NCBI GenBank assembly: GCA_020746105.1
Contig: CM036618.1
Coordinates: 46,096,514-46,160,513 of the forward strand
Origin: Trogon surrucura
Lineage: Eukaryota; Chordata; Aves; Trogoniformes; Trogonidae
Length of the DNA stretch: 64,000 nt
Direction: 5' to 3'
Both the position numbers and the translations under genes were made by a program. Below, piece after piece: positions 37,301 to 50,100 of the stretch. Position 1 is the stretch's first letter; every line of letters starts with the position of its first letter. The notes below the pieces were generated by a model, which was given only the letters and a program-made list of their open reading frames with translations, did not search any database and had not been told where the DNA came from.

Positions 37301-39039
37301 TGTGGCATTTCAGCTCTGGTATTTCAAGGCAGCAACTGATATTTAAGTGTATTTTGTACTCAACCATACCTGCCTAAACAGCTTCTAGCTTCTCTAAAAA
37401 CTAGAGGGGGAAAAAAATCTGGTGTTCCATAACTGTAAAACAAAGATGAAATCACCAAGGCTGGTTAAAACTCACTGTCTGGGTATACATTAAAATTGAT
37501 TTGTAGCTGAGCTGGAAGGTGACTAATGACTAAGCACCGGTCTGCACCTCTGGTCTCTTTGGGATTAGTTGTGGTCCCCAGCGCTCTGCCTTGTGAGCAC
37601 TGGGCTGCAACATTAGTGCCCATTAGGCTGCACGGGGTAGGTACTAAGGTCGGGCAAGTATAGCAGACTGAGCTGGTGACACGGACCTGGCTACTGGGTA
37701 GAGGCATTTACAGTTGCTTCTTGTACAGAATGAAGGGAATGTAAATTGCCTCATAGTAATTTACTTGAGACAAAAGAAACAGGAAATAAACCTGAGGGTA
37801 TGTGATGAGGACTTGTAAGGCACAAGTCTCTCGCACAGAGGAAGAAAATTCACACTATCGCAGACTCCCTCAAAGCCATATTCAACAGTACCACTGCAGA
37901 GTCTGTCTGCAACAGAAGACTTTATATCCCGTGACATATTGCAGGTCTAGCTGATACCGAAGTTAAGGCTATTGTAAGGATACTTTGTGAATATTTCTAA
38001 CAGGTTGATTCCACCAAGAGTCAAGATCTTTATCATAACTGCCTTCTTAAGGGCTAGAATACAGGGTTTACGCTCAAACTTAAGCGTGCCGTGGAAAAAA
38101 ATCAGGAAGCTAAAGGAGTTAGATGGGAGTTCAGGATGCAGGAAGGTAGAATTAGATAAACAAAACTCTAATACTTAGATATTGTATTTTAAAAAAAGTA
38201 GATGTATGTTACTGTTTTATAAAAATGTACATGATTAAAATGTACAAGCTTTTTGCTGTTTTTTAAAAAGAAATCTCTTAAGGAAGCAGTATTCTACAAG
38301 GATGCTGTCAAGAACACTAAGTGTTATTAAATATTTCTATAGAATTTGTGACATATATTATCTCAATAGAATATTTCATGCTTTGTGTTTCTAATTGTCT
38401 ACGGTGTACTTGTTAAGGTGAATGTTGCCTAATTTTCTAAGTGTTTAGGCTAACACCACTACTGTATTTTCTACTGTGACGATAGAACTAGTAACACAAG
38501 CAAAAATATTGTTGAACATCAGATCACGAGGCAGAATCCTAACGCTGTGAGTTTACACACTAATGTGATGAAAATACAATGCTATGGTAACTATGAACAT
38601 ATTGAAATAAAGACAAATTTTATCCTCATCTTACTACTTTAGGACTTCCTAAGAAGACCCTGTTAAAGTTTAGTGTCTTCTCATGACGCTAAAATTGCTA
38701 TCTCTTTTAAAAGCCTTTTTAGTGTTAGCTTGTGTAAGAAAATATCTCGATCATAGATGACAATCAGATCTGTAGTATTCAATTTGAATGTTTTGTGTAG
38801 GAAGATGTGTATTTTACGTAGGCATGTTAAATAAACTGAGTATAAACAAATATGGTTATAATTTTTTATGAAACTTTCCTGGATGAGAGGAGTTAGTTTA
38901 ATAGCCTAGAGCTATGAAATGAGGTCCTTTCACACTGCCTTTAAGAATGCAGCTTGTGTACTGCTGCATTTACTTGATGTCTGTTAATTTGGGGTTTTTT
39001 TTAATTCCTGAGAAGAGGATAAAGGAAGAGTTTGGTTTT
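34306..39039. other. Non-coding AT-rich unique sequence
   Basis: No gene is recognised. The plus-strand open frame 34768-35175 (135 codons) is the longest here; it is rich in C, L and I, has no domain, and is overlapped by an open frame on the other strand. Three exact tandem copies of GGTTTTT occur at 36294-36314. Bases 37490-37700 are less AT-rich, with an 80-codon minus frame that I do not recognise. Confidence 0.55.
36294..36314. repeat. (GGTTTTT)3 heptamer repeat
   Basis: Three exact seven-base units in tandem. It resembles neither a vertebrate telomere repeat (TTAGGG) nor a longer satellite. Confidence 0.85.
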
Positions 39040-39800
39040 TTCTGATGTTTAACCACCACTGATCAATGTCATTTTGATCCCTGAGGAAATCATGGATCAA
39101 GTTCTTTTTGAAGACTTTTCTAGGCCCATGAAGTCAAACATCGTGACTGAGAATAGTCTGTCTGGATTTACCACGGGTAAATTGGCTCCAGCCTCCCTGA
39201 TTGCCTTCTAAAATGAAATGACACTTTCTGTGGATGACAGAAGAGTGCTGTGGGTTATCTCTCTTCACTTTGCCAAAGTATTCATCACAGTATCCCACAG
39301 AATCCTTGTATCTAAATTGAGACATATTGGTCTAGGTGGATGAACTATGATGTGTATAAAAACAGTCTGTACTGTTGGGCTTCCAGTGCACAGGCAGAGT
39401 TCCTCATGGGTCTGTCCTGGGACCTGTCCCATTTAATGTCTTTATCAATGAGCCAGAGACAAAATAGCAGACTGTGTACTCTTGGCAAGCCTGTAGACAG
39501 AAGAGAACTGGGATACAAATCAATCTGCTCAGGGGCAAGGAGCCTTTGGATCAGCTAGTGGCAACCTCCTGAGTTCAACAAGGGCACATCTAGGATGGTA
39601 GAGCTGCCTGCAGAGCTACATGTTGGGGTGGGACTGGCATGCTGGGAGGGAGTTTTTAAGTGAGTGAGGTTTGGTGCATATAGAATTTCTTTTGTCATGA
39701 GGACGATTAAGCAGCGGAGAAGGCTGCTTGGAGAAGTTGTGGAATCTCTGCCCTTAAGCTCTTCAAGACCCAAAGTACTGACCATTCTGGGAGGGATAAG
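39040..39800 (+). mobile_element. Old, decayed CR1 LINE copy (reverse transcriptase region)
   Basis: The segment follows the CR1 reverse-transcriptase region in order, though strongly diverged. At 39195-39215 'cctgattgccttct' precedes the stretch that encodes the first RT motifs. Then 'tgtggatgacagaagagtgctgtggg' (39231-39256) and 'tatcccacagaatccttgtatc' (39291-39312) follow. Bases 39414-39452 still translate as VLGPVPFNVFINE, the characteristic motif before the catalytic site. The middle is shortened, and the FADD-type catalytic region is not readable. Near the end, 'aggctgcttggagaagttgtggaatctctgccc' (39720-39752) matches the ORF2 C-terminal region. There is no octamer tail. Many stops and deletions make it a non-functional fossil, clearly older than the copies at 3147 and 50727. 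Confidence 0.85.
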
Positions 39801-41689
39801 CTTTGTATCTTGAATGACTGTAAGAGTACAAAATCTGATTATTATGAACTGGTTATGAAACAAATCTGGTCTGAAAAGTAAAATAAAGTTTTAATCCCCT
39901 ACTTAAGACTTTGTTGATATCCCAGTAATGGTTGAAAAGTCTTTTGACAGCTATTTGTTGCAATATTTTAATTCCATGTTTTAGGCTTTGGTAGGTTGCC
40001 TGAAAGAGTGAGGAAATAATTCCTTAAGATAAATTTGTTTCAATTACAGAAAAGCTCACTTAGAATGTGTGTTAGCAAATTTTGTTTGAAATTTCTAAAA
40101 GCAGCACAAGTTACTTGGACAGCTCTTCTCATTCATTTAAATGGACTCGTAGGCAGCTGTCAAGAAATATTCTTCAGGACAGAGGGCATCATTCTTCTGT
40201 TTCTACAGTGCTTTGACAGAGCAGTTCTAATCTGTGACCAGGCCTTCTGTATGTTCTCTGAAGTGTATGTAGTGTTACAACTCGGAGTAAAAATAAGACG
40301 ATAAATCTGTTCATTAGTGGAGGAAATATTTCCTCCTACCAACTAGCCAGACACAAATGGAGAAAACATGCTCTAAAAACAGACCGAAGAAGTGACAATG
40401 TTTAAGTCATGAACTCGGTTTTATATTCAGATCATTTAACATTATATTACCTGTAGCTTGCAATTTGAGAAGCTGAACAGGTTAGTTTTGTAGCTAAGGT
40501 GGTAAATTTGGCTTCCATATGTCAATAACATAACTTTAAGTAAAATGTGACATGCAAAACTAACTTAAAGAATAGAGAAATTAAAATACATGACACTCCG
40601 AAGTTAGGAAATTGCAAACAGTTGTCAATCCAAACATTCCTGTGAATCTCTAAAAATATTCTTTTTCATCAAACCATTAGTTTAAGCAATCACACTTCAG
40701 AAAATTTCCTTAGTGCAAAGATTGGACAATAGTCATTGCAATAAGCTACTTATACATTCTGTGTCTCTTTGATATTTTTTCTTTCACTAGTCTCTTGTCC
40801 AAGGCAATGGAAGTCAGCTGGAGCCTTTCTATTGGTTTCCAGGGCATCAGATCACTTCTCAAGTGAGGTGGTAGTCCAGGAGATGAGAGGCGAGACACAC
40901 ACCAGCTGTAGGTCAAGGGAAAAGAGAGGTGAATTACCCTGTTATTTCTTGGGATTTTCTGCATAAGTGATTCTCAGCATAACATATGTACTCTGGAGTT
41001 AGTGTGTCGTTATCATGAATCCATTTGGCGTTCATTGTAATGGCTGTGATCATCAATCCGATTAGTACTCATATAGATGTCAATGATCTTCCATTACAAT
41101 TTATTATTAGTTAATGAACACCTATATTAGGCTCATACTACACTCATTTTAAAAACTGCTTAAAAGGGTTAGCCGTGAAATTTAGTGGCAGCCAAGTTCT
41201 GTATTTCAAATAAATCCTCAGCTTCCTGCAAGTTTTCTCTCTGAAATCTTAATGCTTGTAAGATCTCTACTATGACACAGAGACCTTACAGCCCCGCTTT
41301 TGGGCTGGCAATGACGCAAAGCCCACTCAAAACATGCTCTCCATCTTCTGGGCTCCTTCTGCATCCGTCCTCTGCCTGCCCACCTGGTCAGAGGCTAATG
41401 GCCCATGGCCCTGTGCAATGTTTTTACCTGTAGTGAGAGGCTGGCGAGGGAGCTTTTCCCAGGAGCAGGGACCAGAAGTACCTTGATTTTGTGCCAACAG
41501 TTGTCCCACGTGTGATCGAGGAGCCAGCTGCTGAGCTCATCCTGCATCCAGTCCAACTTTTGCTGTTATACCCTTGCCGTCGCAGGAGTTAGGTGGTCAC
41601 TGACAGAGCCAGGAGATGCTGTCTCCAGAGAAGAAAGCTGCTCAGTTGTCCCTAATCAAAGATGTACCTGAGTCATAAGAGACTAAGCA
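39801..41689. other. Non-coding unique sequence
   Basis: No gene is seen. Bases 41280-41600 are less AT-rich, with short open frames on the minus strand and no domain. The remaining part is plain AT-rich DNA. Confidence 0.6.
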
Positions 41690-41785
41690 GCCTGATCTAG
41701 TGGGGGATGTCCCTGCCCATGGCAGGGGGGTTGGAACTAGATGATCTTTAAGGTCCCTTCCAATCCTTACAATTCTATGATTCTG
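41690..41785 (+). mobile_element. CR1 LINE, 3'-terminal fragment
   Basis: This is a 5'-truncated CR1 end. It has 'agtgggggatgtccctgcccatggcagggggg', then 'ttggaactagatgatctttaaggtcccttccaatcc', and two octamer units (ATTCTATG, ATTCTGTG). The 'gatgtccctgcccatggcaggggggttgga' form differs from the other CR1 tails in this window and points to a different CR1 subfamily. Confidence 0.93.
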
Positions 41786-43424
41786 TGGAATGCAGAGGTC
41801 TTGCCAGTCATCTGGCCAGCATTAGCTTGATGTTACATGGTGCCCTGGATGCTGTTCCTCTGCTAGAGATTGAAAACTAATAACAAAGGACATAATTCTG
41901 ACCTTTTTTTTTGCATTAAACCTTCAATTTATATGAGTCATTCTTATTTTTATTCTTTTTTTTTTCTCTTTCTGTAATAATTTTATTATTATTATTTTAT
42001 CTCCTGGGTAGCTCCCTTTGGGATTACTGGACTCTTGCAAAGCCTGCTTCAAACAATAGTTTTGAATGGAAACATAGACAAGTTGTCACAGGGATTGCTT
42101 GTGTATGTGGTTTGTACCAAAATAAATGGGGAAATAATACGTGATGTTTGCATATCACTGCTGATACAAGAGTCGTGTGTATGTCTGATATGTCTGCTGA
42201 TATTCTACGTGAATCACTTTGCATGAAGTTATTAATGCTCAGAAATCATGACAGTGAAAGTATCTATGGCTTTGATAGGAAAGCTGAGGCATGAACACTT
42301 GGTTACAGCTATAGGATGAGGCTGTTTCACAGGGAGTGCTTGGTCAAGCTGACTCTTCCTGAGACCGGGGCACTCTGTGCACATCTCCCAGCTGCAGCTT
42401 TGCTCTGCTTCCATTAGATCAGGCACTTGGTTCTTCTGGCCAGTACCCTGGGACTGAAGGGGCTTTCCTATGTCCAGGAGAGTTCCCTACCTACTTCTTT
42501 GGTATGCCTTTCTATATTCCAGTTAGATAGATGGCATTCTTTGTTCATTTCTAGCTGTTGTTAACTATTTATTGTTGCTTAACATTATGCTTTAACCCTT
42601 GCATACTAAGTCTTCATTTGCCCTTGAACTATTTCTGCCTTACATGTCTCCATTAAAACAGTTAAACATGGTCAAATTGTATTTTTTCTAAAATCTTTCC
42701 TTGTTATCAACACAACCTCCTTTCAGACCAATGTGTTCTGTAATATTAGATGAATCTGTGACTCTTAGTCCACCCCTTGCTTCACTGTTTTTACTATTTC
42801 CTCCTTAATTCCCAATTCTGAGATTAAATATTTTATTAATGTTGTGTTCTACTTCTTTTACAGAAATTTTTGGAGCATTCTCCTTTGTAGTTTTCCACAA
42901 AATTTTTTTCCTAGATCCTCTCATCTCAAAATACAGCTTCTCAGTTCTTCTTGGGTTATCACCCCAGCTATGTTATTTACCTCTTTTTCCACTCCTCAGT
43001 AAAACGTAAACTGTTCCTCATTGCATTTCATATCCTTCACAGTCCTTACTGCTGAGTCAGTACCTTGCATCTTCTATCTTCTTTGCTTTGCCTCCGTCAT
43101 TCTCACTTGCTCACATTTCAATCATTTCTGTGTTTTGTGCATTCTTACACCATGAAGCAATGCTTCAGAGCAGATCCACAAGGCTGCAACTTCAGTTCCA
43201 GGTTCTGATATCTTTTGTCATATTCACCAAAAGCCTTTAAGACCAATACTGAGAGAAGATAAATCTGAATTTTGTTGTGAAGTAGTAGCAAAGGGTGCAA
43301 TATTGTTCTCTTTTTGTTCTGGCTCATGTAGATATCACCTCAGAAGGAAATCTCTTGTTGAAAAAAACGTGTCTCCGCCACACATCTGGACAGCACCTAG
43401 CACATCATTGATGCCAATGGAATA
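41786..43424. other. Non-coding sequence with pyrimidine-rich plus strand
   Basis: A T run at 41903-41914 and (ATT)n at 41981-42000 are present. From about 42480 to 43140 the plus strand is strikingly rich in T and C and poor in G, for some 650 bases, without being a simple repeat. It may be a diverged transposable element that I cannot identify. Short open frames here have no domain. Confidence 0.5.
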
Positions 43425-43444
43425 CAATAACAATAATAATAATA
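43425..43444. repeat. (AAT)n microsatellite
   Basis: About six AAT/AAC units in tandem. They translate to the poly-asparagine stretch in the short open frame 43303-43491, which is therefore an artefact. Confidence 0.9.
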
Positions 43445-43689
43445 CTCACCCAGAAAACCTCATTAAGAACCTCAGGTATCCCTTGAGTTAGGTATTGATC
43501 CATGTAAAGGATTGCTGTGTCATGCACTTACATGAAAGGCCAGATTTAAATCCTCCAAAAAGCCACAGAAGAGCTCACATTACCTGTCCACAAAGAAGCT
43601 TGATTAAATGTGAATTTAGCTCAGGGTCTGAAGTGTACATTTATAAACCACCAGAGGATCTTTTAATCAAAACTTGGACCCTTTTGCGT

Positions 43690-44400
43690 GGTTGAATCTG
43701 TGATTTTTGTTAGGTGATATTGACACGGATTGTTCACTGATGCATTGTGATTTAATGCCATGTGACCATAACCCCTGCATGCAAATGATTAATTACAGAG
43801 AGCATTTGATTTTTTTTAAAGGACTTATCACATCTCCTCCACTTACGCCTCTGTTTAGATTGCAGTCTAATAGCCACACACCTTTCATTTTTCATTTCTG
43901 TTTGAATTATGTCAGAGAATGTAATAATTTGCAAGCTATTTAGCTTTTGGATTAAAACAGGTAATTGTTGTTTGTAAAATATAGTGGCTTTAAGTCTATA
44001 GCAACTTTAAACATTTCAATGTTTGCTTCGAGGCATGAGGAGACAGTGACACAGCTCATTTCCTCCGTTGAGCTCTCTTTGCTGCCTTGTACAACACTTA
44101 TTTCAAAGCACGCCACAGCTTAGAACTGTCGTGATCCCCATTAATATAAAATCATTGACCTCTGCTCCTGCTGGTGCGACTAAATTACATTCTGCTGCTC
44201 AGCAGCAGCCGCATATGGGGCCAGCTCTTTTAGTCATGGCCAGGTGCCTTGATGTCAGCTCTGCCCCTCCTACGCTCTGGGTTTTCCTTTAATGAGGATT
44301 ATGCACCTTCAAAGATTGAGGAAACCCATTCCCAGGATGGCAGCATTTCTAATGGCATCTGGTCTTATCGCGCGCAGTAACTCGTAGCTGTAGGAAGCTG
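43690..44400. promoter_or_regulatory. Candidate regulatory element with POU-homeodomain site
   Basis: A perfect POU octamer ATGCAAAT (43779-43786) is followed after two bases by TTAATTA (43789-43795), a high-affinity homeodomain site. Further TAAT/ATTA cores lie at about 43752, 43923 and 44142. A 7-bp stem with TCA loop built from CTG/CAG words lies at 44192-44208. CpGs are retained at 44117, 44178, 44210 and 44369-44373 (tatcgcgcgc). No exon is visible. Composition and motif density fit a vertebrate developmental enhancer; this is inference without alignment data. Confidence 0.4.
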
Positions 44401-45800
44401 AGGAGGGGTGCTCTATTTCCCCCCCTCCAAGTGAGGAATTGTGAAGGGTCATGCTTTGGCAGCTGTGTTCTCCCTCGACTGACAAACCCAGGATGCTGTG
44501 CACAGAAATACCACATTTTTACAAAGCCCTGTAGTGCTGTGTTAAAGCAGTATCCCATATCGTGTCAAAATTCCGAGTGGAATTTCTTCCCTCTCGCCCT
44601 CTAGTTCATGCCGCATAAAAAGTGCATTTAGCACAGTTTTATAGTTTGCACATTACTGTGTTCTCATGAAAAAAAAAAAAAAAAAGATTTCATTGGTTTG
44701 ATTAGGATTGATACAGCTTCTGAGTGTGGTCAGCTTTTCTCACTGTGTGGTCTTTCTTGCTCTTTTTTCCCTGACCCTTTCACACACCCCCACCCCCTCG
44801 AGACAGTATGCTTTGTGAGCCATGGGGCATTTTTGCCTGTAAGCTCTGTTCACTGCAAACGGGTCTGCGTTGCAAGTTTTTATACCAAATCTTCTTAAAC
44901 ATGGTGTTGTTCCACAAGGAGGAATTTTATATCCTGGTCTTGCACCGTGTTATGTATTCTTAAATTTTGGCACCTGTCAGAAAGACTGGATGCTGACGAT
45001 AAAGTCTGGAATAAGGCTTGAACTGCCACAGATATTGCTACGGCACTCATTTTTTGTCCAATCCCACCAAGTAGTATTCATCACATTAAGCTCGTGATGA
45101 TGTCAAAGTGAATTAGCAATGATCATCTCTTTCTTGATGGGAGTCAAATTTTTAAGATCATTGTGTGAGAACAAGTAACAAAAGAATTTGGCACAAAAAC
45201 ATTTTATACGGGAAAACCAGAAAATGTTTTATGGAATGAGTACAAATCCATCTTTCTTTTGTTATAAAGTATCTCTGTATCAAGGAATTTAACATCATTG
45301 TTCTCTTTGATAACTCTCACTATTTTTTCATACTTTAGGATATTGCATTATTTTATTTGATTTTAATTCAACTTTGACACTATTTGTTATCTTGAAGGAC
45401 TTGAGGAGTTTTGTATTCTCTGTGCAAGGTGATCACATAAAATAACTGTAAGTGTTTTTGTTGACTGCAATAACCACATGGTGTATGTTATCAGCTATAT
45501 TCCCCCTTGTGCTTCCAGTGAAAGTTAATGCTGACCAAAAACAACCTGGAAAGGAAAGCTCAAGATGTAGAAATTTCTTGTTGATATGTACCAGTAACTG
45601 AATTGCAGATAAGTCTTTGTAATGCAAAGGAACAATTCCTCGTTTTCCTTTTGTGTGCACATGGGAGAGGGGGAGGAGGAGGTTTTTAATTGTGTTTTGT
45701 TCTTTATGAAAGGTAACATCTGGATTAACAACTTGCTTCTGAAAGCTGATACCCAAACAGAGTGCTTTCTTTACTGAGAGATGTCCTAACCCCAGTCACA
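44401..45800. other. Non-coding unique sequence
   Basis: A poly(A) run lies at 44669-44685 and a C-rich patch at 44784-44797. No gene is recognised. The minus-strand frame 45433-45756 (107 codons) has no domain. Confidence 0.6.
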
Positions 45801-46170
45801 CGACTGCTAATTTGGCTTTTCTCTTAATCTCTACAGAACTTGCTGGACAGAAGCTAAACTATGTGCATGCTAATGGCTCACTTTCTACATACTCCCCTCT
45901 CTCCCTCGGAGTGTCTGGTGGGCAAAGCTGAGCTGGAACAAAGATACACTAATTATTCTCCATTAATTTGTCTGCTTGAATGGTCCTAAATACCAGAGTG
46001 ATTAATTAGCACAAGGCAGCCAGGGCAGGATGTCACACCCTTCTCTGCGTTTAAGAGTCGGCAAGGTTGTGCTCAAGTGTCGACAACAGCATATCTTTAA
46101 TTTTCTCCAAGAAGAAAAGTTTAGTCAGTACAATTAATTTAAGCTTGGCTAGCTTGCAGGAATAAATGTA
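45801..46170. promoter_or_regulatory. Candidate regulatory element with SOX, POU-like and homeodomain motifs
   Basis: Within about 370 bases there are an octamer-like ATGCTAAT (45867-45874), a perfect SOX/LEF-type AACAAAG (45937-45943), TAATTAT and ATTAATT just after it, ATTAATTA (46001-46008) and AATTAATTTAAGC (46132-46144). A strong splice-acceptor look-alike ends at 45836, with a pyrimidine tract, CAG and a branch-site-like ctaat, but no donor or coding frame follows. CpG is also retained near 45908, 46048, 46063 and 46081. Enhancer is the preferred reading; an exon of a non-coding RNA is the alternative. Confidence 0.4.
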
Positions 46171-46909
46171 ACGTGTGTAATAATATTGCTGCTGTTTAGG
46201 CAATTTTTTTGCATCCTTAGGGTACAGTAAAACTTTTTGGCACCTCAGTTATTGAATATTGTTTTTCTATAATTGTTTCAATTTGGTTTAATTACTTTTG
46301 TGCATTTTGCAGTTAAGAAGTGGATCATAAATCAGAAATTATTATCTTTAATGACTGGTGATGGAGTATACATGAATGGCTTGATATGATAGATGAATTA
46401 AAGAGAAACACATAATGTCAGTTCAGTTCCTGAATCACATTCATTCAATGTTTTTTCATGATAACTTGCTCAAAAATATATGTCAACATTAAAAAAATAC
46501 AGATTACCTAATTTGTAATACTTCAAGTAAATCAAATAAAATAACTTGAAATTAAAATAAACCTGGTCCAGTAATATTTCACCTGAGAGCAGCACTTGCA
46601 TTGCCCTTCTGTTTTCATATGGAGCTGATAAAAGTATAGTTAACAATACATTTTTCTAAAATTAGCACCATAATAATGCTAAGATTTGTATATACACATT
46701 TGTAGACTGTATAGGAGAATTGTTTGCATTTAGCAGGCACAGTACATAAAAATAGATCATCAGTTGTAGTAGCACTGGTAATTGCAAAACTTACTGTGTT
46801 CACAAGTCTTTGTGTTTTGTTTGGATATTTTTTTTACCCATAAGCACGAGCATTATTTTTTACTTGGGGGGAGGGTGTATAAATGCAAAAGAGGCCCTAG
46901 ACATTAGAC

Positions 46910-47130
46910 AATGCCTGTGACCTTTTAGCAGCTACCCTCAGATAAACCCCTAAAGGGGCCATACCAGAAGCTACAGAAAGAGCTTCATCTCTCCTTGCAT
47001 TGTTAGTTGCTATTGTTCTCCTTGTCAATTAATTCCCCATAATAAATGTTTGGCCATGTTGTAGCCGATACAAGCCGCTTCAGTATATGTTACTTTCCAC
47101 CAAACCCGACTCTTTCGTTTGATCATTCAT
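46910..47130. promoter_or_regulatory. Candidate regulatory element with paired SOX sites
   Basis: CATTGTT (46998-47004) and TATTGTT (47011-47017) are two SOX-type sites in the same orientation, 13 bases apart. They are followed by AATTAATT (47027-47034), a homeodomain-type core. The flanking 100 bases are complex and include four CpGs (47068, 47078, 47107, 47116). No coding frame. Confidence 0.35.
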
Positions 47131-50100
47131 TGCTGTGTTTCAGCCATCAGTGTATATTTTACTTTATAAGTGAATTCTTTATTCAGCTATGTGAGTGCAC
47201 AGAAGTTCTAGTGTTACAATGAGTTTGGGGAAGGGTTTAACTAAATGAAGAACATTTGTTAGCTGTTTAAATTGACAGACCTTATGCATACCAAGTTTCG
47301 CAGAAAGATGTAAGTGTTAGAATGCGTAGTGAAACATCAAACTATGATTAAGTCAGGTATTGCAACCATTATGGCACCTACATGCAAGAAAACAACAGAC
47401 AGTTCTGACAAAAACTACCAGTTGCTGGCTCCCTCTAAGATCAATAAAAATAAGTAGTCACAATAGACTCTGAGTATGAACTGAAGGTCTTGTCTCTGAA
47501 GTACAGATGATTGAAACTTATTTTTTTAAAAAAAATAATAAAATTTAAAGAACAGATCATTAAGAAATACCATCCCTTTTCTTCTTCCATGTGTGAATTT
47601 TTCTGCTTGCTGGGTTGCTTAAGTAGGATTTTTTTGAATCAGAAGTCTGTGATTGCTCAACCTCTTCTCTGATCAGTGAATGATGCTGAGAAACTCTTAT
47701 ACCCAATTCATGATGTTCTTTTAGTTCCTTTGTTCTAAAAATTATTCCCTACATTTTAGGTTCTAGATCCTTACTGACATGTAGTGACTTTTTAAGCTTG
47801 TCTTCCTCCTGCCCAGCAATCTCATTTCAAAATCATCATTTCCCCACTTCTTCTATTTTAATTGTTATCAGTCTGCACAAGTTAGCACACTGTATGCATA
47901 GTGTCTGTGGTTTCCCATAAGACAGTTCTATAACGAGAACACTTCAAATCAAATCATCTAGACAAGACATTGGGAAAAGGGAAAATCAGCTTAATTTCAA
48001 ACTCTAAGATGGTTGGTTTGACCAAAGAAATGGACTCAACTACTCACATACAGTCCCCACTCTTATGAGTATTAACTTTTGCGATCTGTCCCAACAGCCT
48101 TGTAATAGGCAGCATTCTTCACACTCTTACTTAATCAAAAAAACTAGCATCCATCATGTTGTGAGAATGAATGGGTTGCTCTGTGGGGTAATCAATTCAG
48201 TGTACTGTTACAGGACCATACTTGTTGGTAGTGATTCAACTCAGATTTCTTGATGAACTAATCATTCAGAAGTTACTAGTCTTCTAAACCTGTTTGAAAC
48301 TTCAAGTGACTACAGAGTAAGAGGTGAGTGCAGCAACACATACCTTGCCTCACCATTGCATGTTGGCTCTAAAATATTATTTATGACAAAGTAGAAAGCA
48401 GTTTTCAGATATTACAGTTTTCTTAGCATGAACGATATTCTGTTAATTTCTGCCTCCAGGTGATATAATCAGGATCTTCTTTTTGCCTTTATTTTCAAAA
48501 GGCTCTAAGTCCAAGATATTTGTCCAACATAGTAAGAGCAAGAAATGCACCAAAGTACCTTCTTTGCAATGTTGATATTGAAAAAAACTGTTGTATATTT
48601 GGTGTACTGGAAATGTTATTTTAAAGTGAAAAAGCTAGTCCCGTCAGTTTGAAAGGTCAGTACTGATGTCAGTTTATCAGCTGTGTCAGTGATGATCAAA
48701 TGAGTCCACCCTGCACAGTAAGAGCAGATCCAACTTCCGTAGGCTGCACTGTGCACGCTGTAGCACCTCTTTTCTCTCATCCTTATGTTGTGCGTCCATT
48801 TACAACAACTTCATTCCTCCATATGTCAACTAAGAGAAAAGTCCTTTCTACAAAGATTAATACAGTATCGAGTTCAGAGGTGCCCAATGTGCAGATGGCA
48901 CAAAATTTCACTAATATTTCCTTTGTAATTAACATTTTATAAGTTGTCTCTCTTCTTATCCCCTATCAATTGGTCTTAATTATTTGCTGGAGACTGTGGT
49001 AAATCAAAGGCAAAATGCAGCTGTTGTTCTGGATGAGATCTGAAGTACATTCTAACACTCGGTTAATTCAAAAAAAACCCAGAATTTAGTGGTATAGCAA
49101 AGCATAAATGAGAAGCATGGACAAGACAGGTTAGTCCTTCAGCTTACAGATCAGTCATCAATAAAGAACATCTAAATATGAAGCCGAATTCCAGTGCAAA
49201 TTTGCATAGCTTCATTGACTGCAGAGAAGTGGCATTGATTAGCAATACCTGTTGAGTCCACACCTGCATGAGATCTGTTTATCACAGCAGGACAATTTTG
49301 TGTATATGTACTTCAATTGAGCAAACTCTGGGGGCTAGAAAAAATAACTACAGTTATCTGTTTTATTCAAAGCCAAGCTTGATGGCTACTTGGAATCAGC
49401 AGGTCCAGCTGGACTTCACTCAAAAATAGGGGCTGAACATAGTTACTTTCCTTGCAACGTCTCTATTAATCTATTGTCACCAGTTTTCCTTGAAGATCCT
49501 AACTAGGGGATCTAGTCCTTTTGTGCTAAACTTACACAAAGTTAAACAGAGTTCTTAGAGCAAGCATTATGAATTCATGAGGAAACGAGACAAAGTACAG
49601 TATGTAAACCACGGAAAAAAAAGAATGAAAACAATAGCAGTACAATATCGAGACTTTCATTTAATTCCTAAGTGCTGTGCTTTCAACTGAAAAGACCAGC
49701 ACTCAGAAGTCATCCTGGCTTCTCATTTGTGGCCAGAATGATAGCATGAGTCACCTTTCCTGAACAAATGCCAGCCCTTAGTCTGTGTGTGGAAATGTGC
49801 AGGCTCAATAGCTCAAGGCATCGACCTTCAAAGTGTTGAGCATCTCTATAAGAATTTCCATTGTGACCCATGGGAATTGCAGGGGTTTTTTCCCATTATG
49901 GAAGAACAGATATCTAAATGTGGATGTGGAAATTTATTTGATCCCCTCCTTTCATGAAATTTATAATTTTTTTCACTTTTCACCATCTCAATTTTTTAGA
50001 AACATGCAGTCTTCAAATTGCTGTTGGCATTGAGCTCCTTCTTTCCCCATTTACCCGCTACCCACTGTTTACTAATATTTGTTTTCTGATAATATTTGAG

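Noticed and set aside
43303..43491. Frame with a poly-asparagine stretch
   Set aside because: The asparagines are an (AAT)n microsatellite.
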